Below are positions 46,456-54,473 of a stretch of 64,000 nt of DNA, in pieces. Under the pieces are notes generated by a model, which was given only the letters and a program-made list of their open reading frames with translations, made no database searches and was not told the DNA's origin. This DNA is from Reyranella sp. (GTDB taxonomy: Bacteria; Pseudomonadota; Alphaproteobacteria; Reyranellales; Reyranellaceae). Every line of letters starts with the position of its first letter. Position 1 is the stretch's first letter. Location of the stretch: assembly GCF_004297265.1 (NCBI RefSeq), contig NZ_SCUT01000027.1, forward strand, positions 62,001 to 126,000, given 5' to 3'. A program made the translations under genes and the position numbers.

Positions 46456-48216
46456 CTACTCGAGCCTGAAGCGGTTCTCGGCGAGGCGGTACAGCGGCCG
46501 CCAGAGGATGCGGTTGCACGCCGTCACCATCGTCGCCATGACCACGATGCCCAGCACGACGCGCGGAAAGTCGCCGGCGGTCGTGGCGTCGGCGATATAG
46601 GCGCCGAGGCCCTCGGCGCGCAGGTGGGTGTCACCCCAGCTCACCACCTCGGCGACGATGCTGGCGTTCCACGACCCGCCGGCCGCCGTCAGCGCGCCGG
46701 TCACGTAGTAGGGGAGAATCGCCGGAATGCCGACCTTGCGCCACCACGACCAGGAGCGGATGCGAAAGAGCGCCGCGGCGTCGCGCAGGTCGGTCGGGAT
46801 CGCGCTCGCGCCCGCAATGACGTTGAACAGGATGTACCATTGGGTACCCAGGATCATGAGCGGGCTCAGCCAGATGTTCGGATCGAGCCGCAGGCTCACG
46901 ATCGCCACCACGGCGACCGGAAACACGACGTTCGCCGGGAAGGCCGCCAGGAACTGCGCGACCGGCTGCAGGCTCGTCGCGAGACGCGGGCGCAGCCCGA
47001 TCCACACGCCGATCGGAACCCAGATGAGGCTGGCGAGGGCGATCAGCACCAGCACCCGGATCAGCGTCAGAACCCCGTCGAACAGGGCAATGCGCAGGTC
47101 GGCCACGCCCAGGGTCGTGCGGGTATACAGCACGATGTGCCACAGGGCATAGCCTGCCAGCACCAGCAGCACCGCGATCCAGATCCTCTCGCCGGTGCGC
47201 GACGGGGTCCCGAACTTCGGCCTGACCGGCGGGCTGGTGAGCGGCGTCGGCAGCAGCGAGATGCGGTCCGCCACCGAGCCGGCGGCGCGGATGACATGGG
47301 GGCGCACGCGGCTGCGGCGCCAGAAATCGTAGAGCCATGAATGCGGCTGCGAATCGGCCGCCTGTTGCTCGAACCGGAACTTGTCGGCCCAGGCGACGAT
47401 GGGGCGGAAGACAAGCTGGTCATAGGCCAGGATGACGGCGGCCATCATGGCAATGGCCAGCAGCACCGCCTGGAGGTCGCGCGCCTGGATCGCCAGCGCC
47501 AGCCACGAGCCGATGCCCGGCAGCATCACCGTGGTGTCGCCGACCGTGATCGCCTCGGAGGCGACGACGAAGAACCAGCCACCCGACATCGACATCATCG
47601 TGTTCCAGATGAGGCCGGGCGCGGCGAACGGCACGTCGAGCCGCCAGAAGCGCAGCCACGGCGAAAACCGGTAGTGCCGCGCCACCTCGTCGAGGTCGCG
47701 CGGCACCGTGCGCAGCGACTGGTAGAAGCTGAAGGCCATGTTCCAGGCCTGGGCGGTGAAGATGGCGAAGATCGCCGCACACTCCGCGCCCAGCACGCTG
47801 CCGGGGAAGAGCCGCAGGAAGAACGTCACGGTGAAGGTGAGGAAGCCCAGCACCGGTACCGACTGCAGGATGTCGAGCGCCGGTATGATGACCAGCTCGG
47901 CCTTGCGGCTGCGCGCCGCCAGGGTCGCCACCACGAAGGTGAAGACGAGCGAGCAGATGATCGCGGCGAACATGCGCAGGGTCGTCCGCAACGCATATTC
48001 CGGGAGGCGCGCGACATCGAGCGTGACGGGCTCGGTCGAGAGCCGGATGGCCGGCGCGTTCATCTCGCGGAAGCCGTGGGCCACCAGCACGAAGACGCCG
48101 ACGACCAGCAGGAAGATGACCGCATCGTAGAGATTGGGCCGGAAGGCGCCACCTCCGACGCCGAGCGGCTTGATGACCTGGCGACCCTGGTCAGGTTTGG
48201 ATGCGAGCATCTGCAT
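46456..48216 (-). CDS. Fused double permease of a nitrate/taurine-type ABC transporter
   Basis: A 586-residue protein carrying two BPD_transp_1 permease halves in tandem (about 60-280 and 350-580). The first half has PALDILQSVPVLGFLTFTV and SFYQSLRTVPRDLDEVARHY; the second has LAAFPANVVFPVAVVAIVSL and the repeated EAA-like DLRDAAALFRIRSWSWWRKV. Such duplicated permeases are known in a subset of this ABC family and would form the whole channel from one chain. Two ATG codons (48216, 48210) are possible starts. Transported solute unknown; no binding protein is encoded next to it. Confidence 0.88.
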   Translation of the reverse strand: MQMLASKPDQGRQVIKPLGVGGGAFRPNLYDAVIFLLVVGVFVLVAHGFREMNAPAIRLSTEPVTLDVARLPEYALRTTLRMFAAIICSLVFTFVVATLAARSRKAELVIIPALDILQSVPVLGFLTFTVTFFLRLFPGSVLGAECAAIFAIFTAQAWNMAFSFYQSLRTVPRDLDEVARHYRFSPWLRFWRLDVPFAAPGLIWNTMMSMSGGWFFVVASEAITVGDTTVMLPGIGSWLALAIQARDLQAVLLAIAMMAAVILAYDQLVFRPIVAWADKFRFEQQAADSQPHSWLYDFWRRSRVRPHVIRAAGSVADRISLLPTPLTSPPVRPKFGTPSRTGERIWIAVLLVLAGYALWHIVLYTRTTLGVADLRIALFDGVLTLIRVLVLIALASLIWVPIGVWIGLRPRLATSLQPVAQFLAAFPANVVFPVAVVAIVSLRLDPNIWLSPLMILGTQWYILFNVIAGASAIPTDLRDAAALFRIRSWSWWRKVGIPAILPYYVTGALTAAGGSWNASIVAEVVSWGDTHLRAEGLGAYIADATTAGDFPRVVLGIVVMATMVTACNRILWRPLYRLAENRFRLE

Positions 48217-48313
48217 GTTCCCGAAAAACCTCGGAGGTACGGCGCCCCCGCCCTACCCGTCGGGGTCGTTCTAAGACGGTAGGCTTTCGGTTTCGTGAAT
48301 GCGAGTCAGCGGG
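48217..48313. promoter_or_regulatory. Short gap with an inverted repeat
   Basis: The 97-base gap between the dehydratase gene and the fused permease gene contains CTACCCGTC paired with GACGGTAG around 48252-48283. It may be the terminator of the dehydratase transcript. No T-run follows on the minus strand, so this is uncertain. Confidence 0.35.
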
Positions 48314-50062
48314 TCAGTAGATCGAGGGCTCCGCGACGGGCTTGCCGAACCCGGTTTCGAGGAAGTCGAAATCGCAGCCCTCGTTGGCCTGCTTGATGTG
48401 CCTGGTGAACATCCAGCCATAGCCGCGCTCGTAGCGCGGTTCGGGTCGCTTCCACGACGCCTTGCGCTTCGCCAGCTCCTCGTCGGAGACATTCATGTCG
48501 ATCGTGCGCTTGTCGACATCGAGCGAGATCATGTCGCCGGTCTTCACCAGGGCGAGCGGCCCGCCGATATGGGATTCCGGCGAGACGTGCAGGATGCAGG
48601 CGCCGTAGCTGGTGCCGCTCATGCGGCTGTCGGAGATCCGCACCATGTCGCGCACGCCCTGCTTCACCAGCTTGGTCGGGATCGGCAGCATCCCCCATTC
48701 CGGCATGCCCGGCCCGCCCTGCGGCCCGGCGTTGCGCAGGATCAGCACCGTGTCCTCGGTGACGTCGAGATCCTCGCGGTCGATCGCCGCCTTCATCGAG
48801 GGATAATCGTCGAACACCAGGGCCGGGCCGGTGTGCTTCAGGAACTTCGGTGCACAGGCGCTCGGCTTGATGACGCAGCCGTCGGGCGCGAGGTTGCCCT
48901 TGAGCACGGCCAGCGCGCCTTCCTTGTAGATCGGATTGGCGACGGAACGGATCACGTCGTCGTTGTAGATCTCCGCGCCCTTCACGTTCTCGCCGAGGGT
49001 CCGGCCGGTGACAGTCAGCGCGTCGAGATGCAGGTGGTCGCGGATCTGTTCGATCAGGCCCGGCAGGCCGCCGGCATAGAAGAAATCTTCCATCAGGTAT
49101 TTGTCGCCGCTAGGCCGGATGTTGGCGATCACCGGCACCTTGCGGCTGGCGCGCTCGAAATCGTCGAGGCCGATCTTCTGGCCGGCGCGCCGCGCCAGCG
49201 CGATCAGGTGGATGATGGCATTGGTCGAGCAGCCCATCGCCATCGCCACGGTGATGGCGTTGAGGAACGCCTCGTGCGTCAGGATCTTGTTGGGGGTCAT
49301 GTCCTCCCAGACCATGCCGACGATGCGACGGCCGCATTCCGAGGCCATGCGGATGTGGTTGGCGTCGGCGGCTGGGATCGACGAGGCGCCGGGCAGCGAC
49401 ATGCCGAGCGTCTCGGCCATCGCCATCATCGTGGCGGCCGTTCCCATGGTCATGCAGGTGCCGTAGGAGCGTGCGATGCCGGCCTCGACATCGACCCAGT
49501 CGGAGTCGGAGATCTTGCCGGCGCGGCGCTCGTCCCAGTACTTCCAGGCGTCGGAGCCCGAGCCCAGCACCTTTCCCTTCCAGTTGCCGCGCAGCATCGG
49601 CCCCGCCGGCAGGTAGATCGTGGGCAATCCCATGCTGATCGCGCCCAGCAGCAAGGCCGGCGTGGTTTTGTCGCAACCGCCCATCAGGACGACGCCGTCG
49701 ACTGGATGCCCGCGCAGCAGTTCTTCCGCGTCCATGGCGAGCAGGTTGCGGTAGAGCATGGTCGTGGGCTTCAGCAGGCTCTCCGACAGCGACAGCGCCG
49801 GCAGTTCCATGGGAAAGCCGCCGGCCTGCAGGATGCCGCGCTTCACGTCGTCGACGCGCGTCTTGAAATGCATATGGCAGGGCTGGGCGTCCGACCAGGT
49901 GTTGAGGATGGCGATCACCGGCTTGCCGGCCCATTCCTCGGGCGCGTAGCCCATCTGCATCGCCCGCGAGCGATGGCCGAAGGCGCGCAGGTCGTCGGGC
50001 GCGAACCAGCGCGCGCTGCGCAGCTGGTCGGGAGTCTTGTTCCTGGGCTTGCTGTCCGGCAT
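48314..50062 (-). CDS. IlvD/Edd family dehydratase, probably a sugar-acid dehydratase
   Basis: A 582-residue iron-sulfur dehydratase. Ligand-cysteine regions are MGGCDKTTPALLLGA and RSYGTCMTMGTAATMM; other motifs are LPGASSIPAADANHIRMA, VTGRTLGENV, LRNAGPQGGPGMPEW and RISDSRMSGTSYGACILHV. The GCDKTTPA form and total length fit L-arabinonate/D-xylonate-type dehydratases better than dihydroxy-acid dehydratase (IlvD). The [2Fe-2S] cluster is expected. GGAGGAAAA lies about 9 bases before ATG 50062. No sugar dehydrogenase or aldolase partner is next to it, so the exact substrate is open. Confidence 0.87.
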   Translation of the reverse strand: MPDSKPRNKTPDQLRSARWFAPDDLRAFGHRSRAMQMGYAPEEWAGKPVIAILNTWSDAQPCHMHFKTRVDDVKRGILQAGGFPMELPALSLSESLLKPTTMLYRNLLAMDAEELLRGHPVDGVVLMGGCDKTTPALLLGAISMGLPTIYLPAGPMLRGNWKGKVLGSGSDAWKYWDERRAGKISDSDWVDVEAGIARSYGTCMTMGTAATMMAMAETLGMSLPGASSIPAADANHIRMASECGRRIVGMVWEDMTPNKILTHEAFLNAITVAMAMGCSTNAIIHLIALARRAGQKIGLDDFERASRKVPVIANIRPSGDKYLMEDFFYAGGLPGLIEQIRDHLHLDALTVTGRTLGENVKGAEIYNDDVIRSVANPIYKEGALAVLKGNLAPDGCVIKPSACAPKFLKHTGPALVFDDYPSMKAAIDREDLDVTEDTVLILRNAGPQGGPGMPEWGMLPIPTKLVKQGVRDMVRISDSRMSGTSYGACILHVSPESHIGGPLALVKTGDMISLDVDKRTIDMNVSDEELAKRKASWKRPEPRYERGYGWMFTRHIKQANEGCDFDFLETGFGKPVAEPSIY

Positions 50063-50109
50063 GGCTTTTTTCCTCCGCGCCGGACGCGACCACATTCAAG
50101 GGATCGCGG

Positions 50110-50586
50110 TCAAGCCGCCACGCCGCACGGTGGGATCCGCTTGCTCATATAGACCGTGACGCCGAGCGCCGAGGTCTCCTCGCGGTCGATGCGGTACCCG
50201 AAGACGAGATAGAGCCGGACGTTCGCCTCGAACATCTTGTTTGTGTAGAGGCGCACCTCGGCGTAGCCCAGCTCCCGCGCCACCTGTTCGGCATGAGTCA
50301 GCAGATGCCGGCCGAGGCCGCGTCCCTGAAAGGTCGGCGCGACCGCGACGTTCTCGATCACCAGATGGTCCCCCTTGTCGATCGTCTCGATGAGGGCGGC
50401 GAGGCCGCCGTCGAGAAAGGCGAGATCGACGCGGTGCTGGCGCACCGCCTCGTCATAGTCGGCGCGCATCGGCAGCGGCTCGCGGCCGATCACGGGCACC
50501 CACTTGGCATAGGCTTCGCGCGTGAGCGTGCGCACGGCGGCGGCATCGTCCGCCACCGCGCGCCGCAGCGCCGGCGTCTCGTCCAT
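50110..50586 (-). CDS. GNAT family N-acetyltransferase
   Basis: A 158-residue acetyltransferase: LRRAVADDAAAVRTLTREAY, then VIENVAVAPTFQGRGLGRHL (the acetyl-CoA-binding Q/RxxGxG/A loop) and RLYTNKMFEANVRLYLVFGY. The substrate is unknown. It begins 11 bases after the argC stop, so it is probably in the same transcript; a role in amino acid acetylation is conceivable but not shown. Confidence 0.86.
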   Translation of the reverse strand: MDETPALRRAVADDAAAVRTLTREAYAKWVPVIGREPLPMRADYDEAVRQHRVDLAFLDGGLAALIETIDKGDHLVIENVAVAPTFQGRGLGRHLLTHAEQVARELGYAEVRLYTNKMFEANVRLYLVFGYRIDREETSALGVTVYMSKRIPPCGVAA

Positions 50587-50596
50587 GGCGAAGGTC

Positions 50597-51556
50597 TCAG
50601 CCGACGGTGAGGCCCGTCGTCTCGTCGACGCCGGTCTTGAGGTTAATGCACTGCACCGCCGCGCCCGACGCGCCCTTGCCGAGATTGTCGAGCGAGGCCA
50701 CGGCCAGCACGTTGCCGTCGGCATCGTTGCCGTAGACCGCGAGCTCCATCGTGTTGGTGTCGATCAGCCGGTCGGCCCGCAGGAACCGGTCGCGCTCCAG
50801 CCACGCCCGGTCGGCAAGCGGCCGCACCGGCACGAAGGTCTCGCCGGCGTAGTAGTCGCTCAGCACCTGGTGCACGTCCCTGGCCGTCACCTGCTTCGTG
50901 GTGATGTCGCGCGTGATCGGCACGGTGACCAGCATGCCCTGGGCATAGTGGCCGACCGACGGCACGAAGAGCGGCGCGTGGCTGAGGCCGGAATACTTCT
51001 TCATCTCCGGCACGTGCTTGTGCGTGAGCTCGAGCCCGTAGAGGCCGAACGGCTCGACGCCGGGCTGCTCATGCACCGCGATCAGCTCCTTGCCGCCGCC
51101 GGTATAGCCCGACACGCCGAAAACGGCGGGCGTCGAGTCGGCGCGCACGATCCCGGCATCGACCAGCGGCCGCAGCAGGGCGATCGCGCCGGTCGGGTAG
51201 CAGCCCGGATTGCTGATCCGGTTCGAGTCGAGCAGCTTCTGGCGCTGGTCCTTGGCCAGCTCCGGAAAGCCGTAGGTCCAGCCGTCGGCCACGCGATGCG
51301 CCGTCGAGGCGTCGATCACGACCGTGTCGGAGTCACCGATGGCGGCCACCAGCTCCTTGGCCGCCGCGTCGGGCAGGCAGAGCACGGTGATGTCGGACGC
51401 CTTGGCGATCTCGGCACGCTTGCCCAGGTCCTTACGGTCAGCCATCGGCAGTTCGAGCAGTTCGATGTCGGGCCGGTCCTTGAGCCGGTCGAGGATCTGC
51501 AGCCCGGTCGTGCCGTGCTGGCCGTCGATGAAAATCTTCGTCTTGTTGCTGGTCAT
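50597..51556 (-). CDS. argC: N-acetyl-gamma-glutamyl-phosphate reductase (type 2)
   Basis: ArgC reduces N-acetylglutamyl phosphate to the semialdehyde in arginine synthesis using NADPH. The 319-residue product is of the short type 2 form: KIFIDGQHGTTGLQILDRL, VLCLPDAAAKELV, the catalytic Cys in ISNPGCYPTGAIALL, and the His-containing LTHKHVPEMKKY with SYYAGETFVPV-like C-terminal features. GAGAGAAG precedes the ATG. Confidence 0.94.
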   Translation of the reverse strand: MTSNKTKIFIDGQHGTTGLQILDRLKDRPDIELLELPMADRKDLGKRAEIAKASDITVLCLPDAAAKELVAAIGDSDTVVIDASTAHRVADGWTYGFPELAKDQRQKLLDSNRISNPGCYPTGAIALLRPLVDAGIVRADSTPAVFGVSGYTGGGKELIAVHEQPGVEPFGLYGLELTHKHVPEMKKYSGLSHAPLFVPSVGHYAQGMLVTVPITRDITTKQVTARDVHQVLSDYYAGETFVPVRPLADRAWLERDRFLRADRLIDTNTMELAVYGNDADGNVLAVASLDNLGKGASGAAVQCINLKTGVDETTGLTVG

Positions 51557-51824
51557 GGTCTTCTCTCTCGATGCTGGGCCTTGAGGGAAATGGCCGACTG
51601 GAGAAGGAAGGATGGAAGCCGCTTCGTCTTTCCAGCGGCTTCACGATACGGCGCGTTTGTTACTGTTGCGCGCGCGCGTTCTTCTACCGCTTTTGCGAGC
51701 GGCGACGTCGCGACCGGAGGAGGGCGAGCGAAATCATTTCGGGGCCGATATTTCATCGGGGGACCCCGATGTCAAGATGCCGCCGACCGGCTAGGTTCAA
51801 TCATTCCCTGTCTGGAGACAAGCC
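51557..51824. promoter_or_regulatory. Divergent intergenic region of argC with a perfect 9-base-pair hairpin
   Basis: This 268-base region lies between argC and the ATC-hydrolase-like gene. It contains GAAGCCGCT paired with AGCGGCTTC (51615-51642), which would fold in the argC leader about 60 bases before the ATG. No T-run follows, so it is not a terminator. A short minus-strand open frame (51553-51756) overlaps it and is unlikely to be a gene. Confidence 0.4.
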
Positions 51825-52319
51825 ATGAGCCAGTCCGCCCATCCCGCCCCTCATCCGGACGGCCTCTCCATGCTGGAGAAGCGCCGCATCGAGGCCGAGA
51901 TACTGAAGGAGGTCTACGAGACCCTGAAGGCCAGCCATGGCGTCGAGGTCGCGAAGAAGACGATCGAGGAATCGGTGCGCCGCTCCGCCATCGAGCAGGC
52001 CCGCCAGTTCGCCGCCTCGGTGCCCGGCGGCACGTCGCTCAAGTCGTTCCAGGACATCCAGCATCTCTGGACCGCGGGCGGGTCGCTGGAGATCGACGTC
52101 AAGGAACAGACCGCCGACACTTTCAGCTTCAACGTCGTGCGCTGCCGGTACGCCGAGACCTACAAGGCGATGGGCCTGGGCGAGATCGGCGCCCTCCTTT
52201 CCTGCAACCGCGACGGCGCCTTCTGCGAGGGCTACGACCCCCGGCTCAAGCTCGAACGCACGCAGACGATCATGCAGGGCGCCAGCCACTGCAACTTCAA
52301 ATACACGTATCAGGGCTGA
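51825..52319 (+). CDS. L-2-amino-thiazoline-4-carboxylic acid hydrolase-like protein
   Basis: A 164-residue protein of the ATC_hydrolase family, named for L-2-amino-thiazoline-4-carboxylate hydrolase, a step of bacterial L-cysteine production from thiazoline. Family features are the helical N-terminal half and the C-terminal NVVRCRYAETYKAMGLGEIG, LLSCNRDGAFCEGYDP and RTQTIMQGASHCNFKY. Most family members have no tested function. GGAG lies 8 bases before the ATG. It stands alone with no thiazoline racemase or carbamoyl-cysteine hydrolase beside it. Confidence 0.8.
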   Translation: MSQSAHPAPHPDGLSMLEKRRIEAEILKEVYETLKASHGVEVAKKTIEESVRRSAIEQARQFAASVPGGTSLKSFQDIQHLWTAGGSLEIDVKEQTADTFSFNVVRCRYAETYKAMGLGEIGALLSCNRDGAFCEGYDPRLKLERTQTIMQGASHCNFKYTYQG

Positions 52320-52330
52320 TCGGACTCTTC

Positions 52331-52428
52331 CTCCTCTCCCCCGTTAGGGGGAGAGGCTGGGTGAGGGGGTTACGCACCACCTCGACTCGCCCCCTCACCT
52401 AACCTCTCCCCCTAGCGGGGGAGAGGAA
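52331..52428. repeat. Large inverted repeat between convergent genes
   Basis: CTCTCCCCCGTTAGGGGGAG, then GGGTGAGGGGG, about 22 bases of centre, then CCCCCTCACC and CTCTCCCCCTAGCGGGGG. Both arms are palindromic themselves and pair with each other. It fills the 121-base gap between two convergent genes and probably ends transcription from both sides. The sequence type is widespread in proteobacterial genomes. Confidence 0.8.
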
Positions 52429-52440
52429 CATGAAGAAGAG

Positions 52441-53868
52441 TCAGTTCAGGAACTCCGCCACCACGATGTGGCCGTCCCTGGCGGGCCAGGTGCGCGTCGG
52501 GATGGTCTCGTTGTTGAACACGGCCATCACCGTCCGTGGCGGCACGGCATCGAAGGCCAGCCGTCCCATGGACACGCCGGGCACGCCGTCGTTGATGCCG
52601 GGCGGCACCTTGCCGTCGAGCGAGAACTTGTCGCGACCGATGCCGAAATAGCCGCGCGGCCGACTCATGATCGTGACCGCGCCGGCGCCCTCGTCGGCCT
52701 TGGCGAAGGGCTGCGGCCTGAGATGCACGACGTCGCTCGAGCGCAGGAACGGCGAGCGGTAGGTGTGCGTCGTCGGCAATCCCTGGATACGGAGCACGAA
52801 CTCGTAGTGGGCGTCGGCGCGGCCGACGAAGGGTCCCCATACGCCGTCCTCGCCGGTGGTCTTTCGCAGCAGCGCCACAGCGCTCTTGCGTTCGCCGGTC
52901 CGGGCGTCGACCTCGAAGATCTCGACCTCGGCGCCGGCGACGGGGATGTTGGTGTAGACGCCTTCGCTGAGGCCGGTCACCTTGCCGTTCAGGATCGGCA
53001 GCGGCTCCTGGGCGATGAACATGCTGCCCGGCGGCTTGCCGGTGATGTGCTCGAACATCGCGGCGAAGGCCAGCTTGTGGAACGCGACTTCGCGATGGTC
53101 GAGGCCTTCCAGCACCACGTTTCGCGCGCCCCGCAGCTCCGACGCATCGTAGCTGACGCCGGTCGGTTTACCGGGCGCGCCGATGAACCGGCCGTCGGGC
53201 TGCGAATACTTGTCGTTCCTGTCCGAGCGGATGGCCATCATCTCGACACCGGGGATCAGGTCGTCGGGCCCCTCGTTGAGGCCCTTGAGGAACGGGAAGG
53301 CGCCGTTGAACTCGCTGCCGACCAGCAACTGGTCGGAGATCACGATGCCCTTGTTGGGCGTGCCGCAGAGCACGGCATGGCTCACCATGTCGGCGCCGCC
53401 GCCGTTCTTCAGCAGGGAGCGGATGGCATTGCCGCCGCGCGAGGAGCCGACCAGGGCGACCTTGCGGCGGCGCGTGGCCTTCAGGACCTGCACCACGAAG
53501 GACGTCAGCTCCTTCATCTGGTCCTCGGCCGAGGACCGCAACGGCTGCGGCTTGGAATCGTCGCTTCGGGCGCTGGGATAGATGAAGTCGATGGCGAAGA
53601 GCTGGTTGCGCTTGTAGCCGTTGGCCTCGAAGCGCCACAGGTTGTTGATCCAGAGTGCGCTCGAATCGCCGTTGCCGTGCACGAACACGACCGGCGGCGG
53701 CCCGGTTTCGGGCTGCTGGCGCCGCGGTCCCGGCTGGCTTTTGGCGATCCCGGGCAGGGCAAGCGTCGTGCACAGCACGGCACCGCCACCGAGCAGCGCG
53801 CGGCGGGTCGGGCCATTCTTCGAGGACCTCCGGCCCTTGCTCATCACTCCCCCAGACATTTCCCCCAT
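52441..53868 (-). CDS. Tat-exported alpha/beta hydrolase with C-terminal beta domain
   Basis: A 475-residue protein (467 if ATG 53844 is used). A twin-arginine signal peptide is visible (TRRALLGGGAVLCTTLALPG). The alpha/beta hydrolase domain starts PPVVFVHGNGDSSALWINNL and has the nucleophile elbow VALVGSSRGG, then LCGTPNKGIVI and EGLDHREVAF (possible catalytic His). A C-terminal 150-residue beta-rich part follows (GAEVEIFEVDARTGERKSAV; DVVHLRPQPF). This looks like lipase- or polyhydroxyalkanoate depolymerase-type enzymes. The start is uncertain because GGGGGAG is only 2 bases from ATG 53844. Confidence 0.78.
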   Translation of the reverse strand: MGEMSGGVMSKGRRSSKNGPTRRALLGGGAVLCTTLALPGIAKSQPGPRRQQPETGPPPVVFVHGNGDSSALWINNLWRFEANGYKRNQLFAIDFIYPSARSDDSKPQPLRSSAEDQMKELTSFVVQVLKATRRRKVALVGSSRGGNAIRSLLKNGGGADMVSHAVLCGTPNKGIVISDQLLVGSEFNGAFPFLKGLNEGPDDLIPGVEMMAIRSDRNDKYSQPDGRFIGAPGKPTGVSYDASELRGARNVVLEGLDHREVAFHKLAFAAMFEHITGKPPGSMFIAQEPLPILNGKVTGLSEGVYTNIPVAGAEVEIFEVDARTGERKSAVALLRKTTGEDGVWGPFVGRADAHYEFVLRIQGLPTTHTYRSPFLRSSDVVHLRPQPFAKADEGAGAVTIMSRPRGYFGIGRDKFSLDGKVPPGINDGVPGVSMGRLAFDAVPPRTVMAVFNNETIPTRTWPARDGHIVVAEFLN

Positions 53869-53905
53869 GTTGGCAAATGCCGCAGGCGGGCGCTACGCTT
53901 GCCAT

Positions 53906-54370
53906 ATGTCCATTTGTTACGTCGACAGTCCGGTCGGCCGATTGGCCATCGAAGCGGATCACGACGCCGTGACCTCGGTGCGCTGGACTGCCACCGACGA
54001 GCGAGCCCGTAACACTTCGATGACGCCCGTCCTGAAGGAAGCGGTGCGCCAGCTCGAGCGCTATTTCGCGGGCAGGCTCAAGCGCTTCGACCTGCCGCTC
54101 GCCGCCCGCGGCACCGACTTCCAGAAGAGTGTCTGGAAAATGATGTGCGAAATCCCCTTCGGCGGCACCGCGACCTATGGCGGCATGGCGATGGCGCTGG
54201 GCTCCGGTCCGCGCGCCGTCGGCATGGCCTGCGGGCGCAATCCCATTCCCATCATCGTGCCCTGCCATCGCGTATTGGGAAGCGGCGGCAAGGAAGGCGG
54301 CTTCTCCGGCGGCCAGGGCCTGCCGACCAAGCGCCAGCTGCTGGCGCTGGAAGGCGTCGTGCTTCTGTAA
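53906..54370 (+). CDS. ogt: Methylated-DNA--protein-cysteine methyltransferase
   Basis: Ogt repairs O6-methylguanine and O4-methylthymine by transferring the methyl group to itself. The 154-residue product has the ribonuclease-like N-terminal domain and the C-terminal core: FQKSVWKMMCEIPFGGTATY, then GPRAVGMACGRNPIPIIVPC with the acceptor Cys120, HRVLGSGGKEGGFSGG and LLALEGV. Size and motifs are normal. It is divergent from the Tat hydrolase gene. Confidence 0.95.
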   Translation: MSICYVDSPVGRLAIEADHDAVTSVRWTATDERARNTSMTPVLKEAVRQLERYFAGRLKRFDLPLAARGTDFQKSVWKMMCEIPFGGTATYGGMAMALGSGPRAVGMACGRNPIPIIVPCHRVLGSGGKEGGFSGGQGLPTKRQLLALEGVVLL

Positions 54371-54401
54371 TCCAATCATCTCACCCTGAGCGCACTCATG
54401 G

Positions 54402-54425
54402 CTCCTCCCCATTCAAATGAGGAGG
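54402..54425. repeat. Partial copy of dispersed palindrome family 2
   Basis: CTCCTCCCCATTCAAATGAGGAGG is the first hairpin of family 2 with one change in the right arm; the second hairpin is missing. It lies between ogt and the hemD-mic60 gene and looks like a decayed or half element. Confidence 0.75.
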
Positions 54426-54473
54426 AAGCCCGAAACGATTGCGTCGGCCGGACGCCCCGGCTACGGAGGCGTC

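Noticed and set aside
48314-50062. Annotation as dihydroxy-acid dehydratase ilvD
   Set aside because: The GCDKTTPA cysteine motif and gene context fit the sugar-acid dehydratase branch better, so no ilvD symbol was given.
52331-52428. Possible CRISPR or attachment site from repeated CTCTCCCCC motifs
   Set aside because: There are only two inverted arms with no regular spacers and no integrase nearby; it fits a terminator-type inverted repeat.
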